From positions 1 through 19,216 of the forward strand of contig DATGLE010000209.1 of the NCBI GenBank assembly GCA_035294325.1: a stretch of 19,216 bases of DNA, given 5' to 3'. The stretch comes from DATGLE01 sp035294325 (lineage in GTDB: Bacteria; Chloroflexota; Ktedonobacteria; Ktedonobacterales; Ktedonobacteraceae). This document shows positions 16,390-19,216 of the stretch, piece by piece. Under the pieces are notes generated by a model that ran no database searches, had not been told where the DNA came from, and saw only the letters and a program-made list of their open reading frames with translations. Made by a program: the position numbers and the translations under genes. Positions within the stretch are counted from its first letter, which is position 1. Every line of letters starts with the position of its first letter.

Positions 16390-19176
16390 GTGAACGATAG
16401 AGATAGGTTTGACAAGTTCACAGAGCGGGCCAGGAAGGTCCTGAGTCTCGCACAGGAAGAAGCCCAACGCTTCCAGCACAACTACATTGGCACCGAACAC
16501 CTCCTGTTGGGACTGGTCCGTGAGGGGGAAGGTGTCGCAGCAAAAGTTCTAGCAAATCTCGGCGTCGAACTGAACAAGGTTCGCAGCGCCGTTGAATTTA
16601 TCATTGGTCGTGGAGACCGCATCGTGCTCGGTGAGATCGGCCTGACTCCACGCGCCAAAAAGGTGATCGAGCTGGCCGTCGATGAAGCTCGCCGCCTGAA
16701 TCATCATTATATCGGGACAGAACACCTCCTGCTCGGTCTGGTGCGCGAGGGTGAAGGCATCGCCGCTGGCGTTCTGGAGAGCCTGGGTGTCAATCTGGAG
16801 AAGGTGCGCACGCAGACTATTCAGGTGCTCAGCCAGTCGGGCGCCCCTCATGAGCGCGATCCCAAGCACTCGAAGACTCCCACTATCGATCAGATGGGCA
16901 TCGACCTTACCGCCGCCGCCCGCGCCGGCACCCTCGATCCCGTCATCGGTCGCCATCAGGAGATAGAGCGCGTAATCCAGATCCTTTCCCGCCGTAACAA
17001 GAACAATCCTGCCCTTATCGGAGAACCCGGCGTCGGCAAGACCGCTATTGTAGAGGGCCTGGCCCAGCGCCTCGTCGCGGGCGAGGTTCCCGAAACGCTG
17101 GCGGGCAAACGCTTGCTGACGCTCGATGTCGGCTCTCTGGTGGCGGGTACGAAATATCGCGGTGAGTTCGAAGAGCGGCTGAAGAAGATCATCGAGGAGA
17201 TCCGCAATAGCCGCGACTGCATTATCTTCATCGACGAGGTGCATACCCTGGTAGGGGCTGGCGCAGCCGAAGGCGCGGTTGATGCCGCGAACATCCTCAA
17301 GCCGGCGCTCTCGCGCGGTGAACTACAGTGCATTGGCGCTACTACCCTCGATGAGTATCGCAAATATATCGAACGCGACGCCGCGCTGCAACGTCGCTTC
17401 CAGGAGGTCATTGTACGCGAGCCTACCATTGAGGAGACCATCGAGATCCTCAAGGGCATTCGCGAGCGCTACGAGCAGCACCATCGCCTGATTATCACTG
17501 ATGAGGCGCTCAAGGCGGCAACCGATATGGCAAGCCGCTACATTACAGATCGCTTCATGCCCGATAAAGCTATCGATCTGATCGATGAGGCAGCCAGCCG
17601 CGTGCGCATGCAGAACTCGCTCGCACCCCTTAATCTCAAGGAGGCGAAGCGCGGCCTGGAGTCGGTGCTGCGGGAGAAGGAAGCAGCGATCCAGCAGCAG
17701 GAATACGAACTGGCAGCGGAACTACGTGACCGCGAGGTGAAACTGCGAGATCGCATTGCCAAGCTGGAGGCCGGATGGCATACCGAACGGGGCACGGATA
17801 AGCCGGTGGTCGGCGAGGAGGAGATCGCGCAGATCGTCTCCATGTGGACCGGCATCCCCGTGATGCGTATAGCGCAGGAAGAGTCGCAGCGGCTGCTCCA
17901 GATGGAAGAGGCTCTGCACGCTCGCGTGATCGCGCAGAACGAGGCCATCGAGAAGATCTCCCGCGCCGTTCGCCGCGCTCGCGCCGGCCTGAAAGATCCG
18001 AAACGACCCATTGGCTCGTTCATCTTCATGGGGCCAACCGGCGTCGGTAAAACAGAACTGGCCCGCGCCCTCGCCGAGTTTATGTTCGGCAGCGAGGAGG
18101 CGCTTATCAAGATCGACATGTCAGAGTTTATGGAACGCCATGCGGCGGCACGCCTGGTTGGCGCTCCCCCAGGATATGTCGGTTACGAAGAGGGTGGTCA
18201 ACTCACCGAGGCAGTGCGCCGCAAGTCTTACAGTGTGATCCTGCTCGATGAGATCGAAAAGGCTCACCCCGATGTCTTTAATATGCTCCTCCAGATCCTT
18301 GAGGACGGCAAGTTGACCGACGCGAAGGGCCGCACGGTAGACTTCCGCAATACCATTATTATCATGACATCTAACGTCGGCGCGACGCTGCTCAACCGCG
18401 AAGCCTCTATCGGCTTCAAGCAGACGAAGGACCAGGCCCGGGCACATCAGAGCGAGTACGAGACCATGAAGGGCAAAGTGCTCGGCGAACTGAAGAACAC
18501 CTTCAAGCCTGAGTTCCTGAACCGTATCGACGAGGTGATCGTCTTCCATTCGCTGCGCCGGGAAGAGATGTACGCTATCGTCGACCTGCTTCTCAATCGC
18601 GTTCGCGCGCAGTTGACCGAGCAGCAGATCGAGCTGGTCGTGTCGCAGGCGGCGAAGGACTACCTGATCGAGAAAGGCTTCGATGCACAGTATGGCGCGC
18701 GCCCGCTGCGCCGCACCATTCAGCGCCTGATCGAAGATCCACTGGCCGAGGGCCTGCTGCAAGGCAAGTTCCGGCCGGGCGATCTGGTGGAATGTGTCCT
18801 CCTGCTGGAGATGCAGGTAGAGGGCGAGATCTCGTGGATCGAGGAAACCCAGGGGCAGGAGCTGGTGCCCTGGACGGCTGACGCGCAAGCGGAAGAGGCC
18901 GAAAGGGAAGCCGGCCCCGTACAGGTCGAGATTGATGGACGGCAGATGACGGCGACGCTGATAAAAGCAGGCGACGAGAAGTTCAGAATCAGAAAGGATG
19001 GGCGATGGCTGGCGCGGCGGAAGGGTTCTGACCTGAAGATTGAGAGCGTTGATGTTAAGTTTCTCGCTGGCCTGGATCTGCGGGTGCGCAATCGCTTCGA
19101 GCAGTTGCCACCGCCCGCAACTCCCGAGGCAGCCCTCTCGGCTGGCAGCGAGAGCAGCGGCAGCAACGAAGCTTAG
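16390..19176 (+). CDS. clpC: AAA+ unfoldase ClpC (ATPase partner of ClpP)
   Basis: ClpC unfolds damaged or tagged proteins with ATP and feeds them to the ClpP protease in the cytosol. The 928-residue product has two Clp_N repeats (about 5-75 and 80-150), a first AAA+ domain with GEPGVGKT (211-218), pore loop KYRGEF and Walker B IIFIDE, and a UVR-type coiled middle segment (about 425-460). The second AAA+ domain has GPTGVGKT (548-555), pore loop GYVG, Walker B ILLDE and an IGF loop (674-676) for docking to ClpP. The middle segment and IGF loop separate it from ClpB. Family members are usually about 810-850 residues; here about 115 extra residues follow the second AAA+ domain. The start is GTG with AAAGGGGGG upstream. 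No ctsR, mcsA or mcsB precedes it. Confidence 0.95.
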   Translation: MNDRDRFDKFTERARKVLSLAQEEAQRFQHNYIGTEHLLLGLVREGEGVAAKVLANLGVELNKVRSAVEFIIGRGDRIVLGEIGLTPRAKKVIELAVDEARRLNHHYIGTEHLLLGLVREGEGIAAGVLESLGVNLEKVRTQTIQVLSQSGAPHERDPKHSKTPTIDQMGIDLTAAARAGTLDPVIGRHQEIERVIQILSRRNKNNPALIGEPGVGKTAIVEGLAQRLVAGEVPETLAGKRLLTLDVGSLVAGTKYRGEFEERLKKIIEEIRNSRDCIIFIDEVHTLVGAGAAEGAVDAANILKPALSRGELQCIGATTLDEYRKYIERDAALQRRFQEVIVREPTIEETIEILKGIRERYEQHHRLIITDEALKAATDMASRYITDRFMPDKAIDLIDEAASRVRMQNSLAPLNLKEAKRGLESVLREKEAAIQQQEYELAAELRDREVKLRDRIAKLEAGWHTERGTDKPVVGEEEIAQIVSMWTGIPVMRIAQEESQRLLQMEEALHARVIAQNEAIEKISRAVRRARAGLKDPKRPIGSFIFMGPTGVGKTELARALAEFMFGSEEALIKIDMSEFMERHAAARLVGAPPGYVGYEEGGQLTEAVRRKSYSVILLDEIEKAHPDVFNMLLQILEDGKLTDAKGRTVDFRNTIIIMTSNVGATLLNREASIGFKQTKDQARAHQSEYETMKGKVLGELKNTFKPEFLNRIDEVIVFHSLRREEMYAIVDLLLNRVRAQLTEQQIELVVSQAAKDYLIEKGFDAQYGARPLRRTIQRLIEDPLAEGLLQGKFRPGDLVECVLLLEMQVEGEISWIEETQGQELVPWTADAQAEEAEREAGPVQVEIDGRQMTATLIKAGDEKFRIRKDGRWLARRKGSDLKIESVDVKFLAGLDLRVRNRFEQLPPPATPEAALSAGSESSGSNEA

Positions 19177-19182
19177 GAACGC

Positions 19183-19214
19183 AAGAGGGGGCGTGAACAT
19201 TCACGCCCCCTCTT
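19183..19214 (+). terminator. Hairpin terminator after clpC
   Basis: A perfect 15-base inverted repeat AAGAGGGGGCGTGAA (19183-19197 with 19200-19214) begins six bases after the clpC stop, with an effective four-base loop. The A-rich left and T-rich right edges suit termination in either direction. The window ends two bases later, so the length of any T-tract cannot be seen. Confidence 0.85.
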
Positions 19215-19216
19215 AT

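Noticed and set aside
16376..16392. CtsR-like direct repeat GGTGAC/GGTGAA around the clpC start
   Set aside because: It does not match the known GGTCAAA heptad and overlaps the ribosome site and start codon, where a G-rich repeat is expected by chance.

Overview
The window looks like a chromosomal segment from a GC-rich bacterium, most likely Chloroflexota of the Ktedonobacteria type. That guess rests on the combination of a free-standing ClpC with an added C-terminal tail, a four-domain S1 protein, an actinobacterial/cyanobacterial-style zwf-opcA pair, and many intergenic palindromes; no database search was possible. Eleven protein genes are recognisable and one small membrane protein is proposed. 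No rRNA, tRNA, CRISPR array, phage gene or transposase is visible.

Left part (1-2706): the mismatch-repair ATPase gene mutS, cut at its 5' end by the window edge. Centre (2953-11245): a co-directional pentose-phosphate-pathway cluster in the order transketolase (tkt), transaldolase (tal), glucose-6-phosphate dehydrogenase (zwf), its assembly factor (opcA), 6-phosphogluconolactonase (pgl) and ribulose-5-phosphate epimerase (rpe). Together these cover both oxidative steps up to 6-phosphogluconate and most of the non-oxidative branch; 6-phosphogluconate dehydrogenase and ribose-5-phosphate isomerase are absent from the window. A P1-family (DmpA/NylC-like) self-processing hydrolase follows at 11453-12415.

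Right part: two minus-strand genes, a small Pro/Ser-rich protein with a C-terminal membrane anchor (12556-12969) and a NudL-type Nudix CoA pyrophosphatase (13161-13793). Then come two plus-strand genes, each behind a long non-coding leader with a good sigma-70-type promoter: a ribosomal protein S1 homologue (14296-15813) and the AAA+ unfoldase ClpC (16390-19176), which ends in a strong hairpin terminator at the window edge.

The least ordinary feature lies between the genes. The spacers mutS/tkt, tal/zwf and opcA/pgl hold members of one repeat family made of three consecutive hairpins: a short GC hairpin, a long palindrome (three copies have a perfect 27-bp stem) whose sequence differs between copies while its two arms stay matched, and a second short hairpin with a partly conserved tail. 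A diverged, inverted relative may lie after the S1 gene. Further structured non-coding stretches occur upstream of tal (31-bp tandem repeats), between rpe and the P1 hydrolase (cloverleaf-like), and upstream of the S1 and clpC genes.
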